From Methanosarcina sp. (lineage in GTDB: Archaea > Halobacteriota > Methanosarcinia > Methanosarcinales > Methanosarcinaceae), in the NCBI GenBank assembly GCA_013331265.1, contig DUGS01000215.1, positions 7,922 through 15,095 of the forward strand: a stretch of 7,174 nucleotides of DNA. Reading direction: 5' to 3'. Below the pieces are notes generated by a model. That model was not told where the DNA came from, did not search any database, and saw only the letters and a program-made list of their open reading frames with translations. Shown in pieces: positions 5,214-7,174 of this stretch. The position numbers and the translations under genes were made by a program. Every line of letters starts with the position of its first letter. The stretch's first letter is position 1.

Positions 5214-6386
5214 TTATATTACGAATCCTGAAGTATCTTCAACCATGCCCAGTCCGCTTCCGGTCTCCTGCAATGTTATAACCCTATCCTCAGTCTCGGC
5301 CTGAAAATCAACAACATCTACAAGGTTCTCTATATACCTGAAATTGAAGTTGTTCGTAAAACTGAAGGACTCTTTGCAGTAGCTCTTCGTGACCATGAAC
5401 ACCCTGCCTTCTTCAGCGGTAATAACCCACCTTTTATCCCCTTTTTCCGATGGGCATTCGTTAACTTTTGCCTTTTTGAACCTGTACATCTTCCTGGTCT
5501 CAGCATCATAGAAGTCCATGGAGTTGTATATATTGTATTCTACTCCTCCAATCTCTATATTCGGTATGTAATAGGTCAGAATTGATCCGTTCCTGAAGAC
5601 GATTCTCGACCATTTCCAGGGAATGAAAGGCCCTACAACAATTACTTTCTGCGCATAACATTTCCCTGAGAACTCTTTCTCAAACAATATGCCCTTGAAA
5701 TCAAAATACAGGTTAGCAAGCCTGTACCCGAATAAACCTCTGAATTGTTCGGATACCTCTGAGTTATAGTTATTATCTGCGGGCTCTTTTATATCCAGAC
5801 TGCAGATTATTTCACCGTTGTTTGAAATATCAAGCACATATTTCGGAAAGGACCCATAGAATTCTGCTCTCATGTCTTTACTTATGCAGGTGACCCTCTC
5901 ATCTTTTACCTCAATGACCCCAAGGTCATCAGTGATGCCTCTCTGCATTTCATCATATGCCCAGGAAACGCAATACCCCTCTGTTTTGTTGTCTATTATC
6001 CTGCTGTTCTCCACATACTTGCCATTGACCTCGATATCCCCTGCGCTCCTGCCAAATGTGAGGAAAAACTGGCGTCTGGACCCGTCATCGGCTGTGAATT
6101 TCATAAACCAGTATTCTTTCCCGAAAAGAGGTAGTTCTTCAAAAGAGAAAAGAAGGTCGTCAATGCTTCTTTTGATTTCTTTCTTTAAGAGTAGCCTTTC
6201 TATCTTGTCCTCACTTTCCTTTATCTTCTGTATTGACTCGATAAATGCTTTCTTTTCAATTTCAGGTAGATTTTTGATGTAATCATTCCTTTCTTTTATG
6301 AAGCGTAAAAGTCTGTCTTTTTCTGTGATAATCATCTCTTCAAGAGTTGTAGTTATAGGCTCTCTGTCACCTGATATGTCGGTCAT
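5214..6386 (-). CDS. Uncharacterised 390-residue protein, possibly a CrtC/AttH-like double lipocalin
   Basis: Residues 1-12 are polar; 14-80 are charged and helical with coiled-coil character (EKDRLLRFIKERNDY, IQKIKESEDKIERLLLKKEIK). From about 88 the protein is beta-rich, apparently as two halves: 88-235, with YWFMKFTADDGSRRQFFLTFG (92-112), and 236-385, with YAQKVIVVGPFIPWKWSRIVF (244-264) and NGSILTYYIPN (266-276). The Gly/Trp-containing strands and the substrate-facing WKWSRI resemble the AttH/hydroxyneurosporene-synthase (CrtC) double-lipocalin proteins, but I recognise no catalytic motif, and this assignment is a guess. There is no signal peptide or membrane segment, so it should be cytoplasmic. 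The ATG at 6384-6386 follows a strong GGGAGGA ribosome site by 4 nt. It is preceded by its own TATA box and ends at a T7 tract, so it is probably monocistronic. Treat it as a real gene of unknown function. Confidence 0.75.
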   Translation of the reverse strand: MTDISGDREPITTTLEEMIITEKDRLLRFIKERNDYIKNLPEIEKKAFIESIQKIKESEDKIERLLLKKEIKRSIDDLLFSFEELPLFGKEYWFMKFTADDGSRRQFFLTFGRSAGDIEVNGKYVENSRIIDNKTEGYCVSWAYDEMQRGITDDLGVIEVKDERVTCISKDMRAEFYGSFPKYVLDISNNGEIICSLDIKEPADNNYNSEVSEQFRGLFGYRLANLYFDFKGILFEKEFSGKCYAQKVIVVGPFIPWKWSRIVFRNGSILTYYIPNIEIGGVEYNIYNSMDFYDAETRKMYRFKKAKVNECPSEKGDKRWVITAEEGRVFMVTKSYCKESFSFTNNFNFRYIENLVDVVDFQAETEDRVITLQETGSGLGMVEDTSGFVI

Positions 6387-6390
6387 CTAA

Positions 6391-6397
6391 TCCTCCC
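6391..6397 (-). promoter_or_regulatory. Strong ribosome binding site of the 390-residue gene
   Basis: GGGAGGA on the minus strand, 4 nt before ATG; the best Shine-Dalgarno match in the window, and it settles the start codon. Confidence 0.8.
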
Positions 6398-6422
6398 TGG
6401 AGATTCATGCAATGTTTTTCAG

Positions 6423-6458
6423 AAATATAACATCCATAAAGTCTAAAAAAATATAATC
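6423..6458 (-). promoter_or_regulatory. TATA box candidates of the 390-residue gene
   Basis: Minus-strand GTTATATTT (6423-6431) would give a leader of about 15-20 nt containing the ribosome site; GATTATATTTTTTTA (6444-6458) would give a leader of about 40 nt. Either fits. Between them and the marker-8 terminator region is a 13-bp direct repeat, GAATGTGGTTYAT (6476-6488, 6494-6506). Confidence 0.35.
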
Positions 6459-6540
6459 TTATCGTAGAAAATAGAGAATGTGGTTTATACATGGAATGTG
6501 GTTCATCCTGAAAACAAAATCTAAAGAAGGCAAAGAAGAG

Positions 6541-6648
6541 AAAAACAAACAAAAAACTATAAAAAAAGCTTTGGAAAGCTAAAAGGGAGAATAAAAAGCT
6601 AAAAAAGGGCTGAAAAGTAAAGAAAAAAGTAGTAAAGGCTTTAAAGCC
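6541..6648 (-). terminator. Multi-site terminator region of the marker-8 gene
   Basis: Downstream of the marker-8 stop the minus strand contains at least six T runs of five to seven bases, plus two inverted repeats: the perfect palindrome GGCTTTAAAGCC (6637-6648), 16 nt after the stop, and AGCTTTCCAAAGCT (6567-6580), followed at once by T7. Short motifs such as AAAGCTAAAA recur. It reads as a series of terminators insulating the gene from the 390-residue gene downstream. Confidence 0.5.
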
Positions 6649-6663
6649 GATTTTGTTTTGTTT

Positions 6664-7174
6664 TTATTTCAAATCTCTTGGCTGCTTATGCTCAGGCAAA
6701 ACCGGCAAAGCCATAGTATTGATCAGAATCGGACTTTTGATGTCCTTTGCCCTTTCAATCACAAGTTCTTTCCCTTTCTGAGTAAGGGCAAAAAGCGGTA
6801 CAGCAGTTCCGACCTGAGCAAGAGGCTTTACAAGATCTCTAATGGGTTTTGATGCACAGCTTGTTGCTATGTCTGAGGTTTCGACAAGAGCCTGGGCTTC
6901 TTCCCTGTCAAGCCCGGTCACGTGTACGGCGATAACCACAAGGTCGAGCCCGAGTTCGGCTTCGAGTTCCCTGCATTTTTTAGCGGTGTCAGCGAATGCG
7001 ACTGTTACTGCGATCTTCTTATACCCAAGTTCGGCTGCCTTTTTAACTCCTGCAACAGGGTCCATTTTTGCAGTTGAGGGATCAAGCACGATTCCGCCGC
7101 GTTCGGTAATTCCGTTTATGATTCCTTCGATGGGCTCGGTTTCGACCAGGCCTGACATCCTGCCGCCCATGCCC
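6664..7174 (-). CDS. Methanogenesis marker protein 8 (partial, C-terminal part)
   Basis: Reads in from the right edge and ends at TAA 6664-6666, showing 169 residues of a protein normally close to 290; the M encoded at 7168-7170 is internal, because the frame is open through the edge with G before it. Features: GGRMSGLVET near the visible start, VLDPSTAKMDPVAGVKKA, the Rossmann-like strand YKKIAVTVAFAD, TSCASKPIRDLVKPLAQVG with a conserved Cys, and VPLFALTQKGKEL. These match the methanogenesis marker 8 family (DUF2099), found in methanogens and absent elsewhere; its biochemical role is not established, and a link to coenzyme M reductase or cofactor maturation is only inferred from its phylogenetic spread. 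The protein has no membrane segment and should be cytoplasmic. It is the strongest taxonomic marker in the window. Confidence 0.9.
   Translation of the reverse strand, partial: GMGGRMSGLVETEPIEGIINGITERGGIVLDPSTAKMDPVAGVKKAAELGYKKIAVTVAFADTAKKCRELEAELGLDLVVIAVHVTGLDREEAQALVETSDIATSCASKPIRDLVKPLAQVGTAVPLFALTQKGKELVIERAKDIKSPILINTMALPVLPEHKQPRDLK

Noticed and set aside
5872..6282. Plus-strand open frame of 136 codons, Ser/Leu-rich
   Set aside because: It is the complement of the charged helical N-terminal part of the 390-residue gene, which has a strong ribosome site.

Overview
The window looks like a piece of a Methanosarcina-type genome (mesophilic methanogenic archaeon). The best evidence is the right-edge gene, whose product reads as methanogenesis marker protein 8 (a family confined to methanogens). 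Supporting signs are a free-standing LigD-type 3'-phosphoesterase, AT-rich spacers with archaeal TATA boxes, oligo-T terminators and GGAGG-type ribosome sites. Genus is an inference; no species is claimed.

Layout. 1-245 (minus): N-terminal 81 residues of a free-standing 3'-phosphoesterase, running off the left edge. 427-696 (minus): an 89-residue ferritin-like protein, started from TTG, very close to the ferritin domain fused to Pyrococcus encapsulin; no shell gene is visible. Its upstream region holds an (AAAT)8 microsatellite, a likely TATA box and three copies of a 16-bp tandem repeat. 968-1150 (minus): a possible 60-residue one-TM protein. 1151-1694: a gene-poor AT-rich spacer with a possible IS end and a hairpin. 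1619-1769: two repeat tracts, ending in five perfect 15-bp units that touch the stop codon of a 75-residue hypothetical protein (1770-1997, minus). 2167 onward (plus): a promoter, ribosome site and about 28 coding-looking codons that run into the 3' end of the next gene, perhaps a gene remnant. 2314-3825 (minus): a lipoprotein alpha/beta hydrolase. 3877-4803 (plus): a 10-TM EamA/DMT transporter. These two divergent genes share a 51-bp gap with one palindromic TATA box almost exactly equidistant from both start codons. 4804-5213: no gene; a possible IS end. 5214-6386 (minus): a 390-residue protein of unknown function with an N-terminal helical region and a beta-rich body. 6541-6648: a dense cluster of oligo-T tracts and inverted repeats ending the last gene. 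6664-7174 (minus): C-terminal part of methanogenesis marker 8.

The genes do not form one operon; apart from the divergent hydrolase/transporter pair each seems to have its own promoter and terminator. I see no CRISPR array, rRNA, tRNA, complete transposon or obvious multi-gene defence system. The most unusual content is in the control regions: the repeat-laden ferritin promoter, the shared symmetric TATA box, and the 15-bp minisatellite in a 3' UTR.
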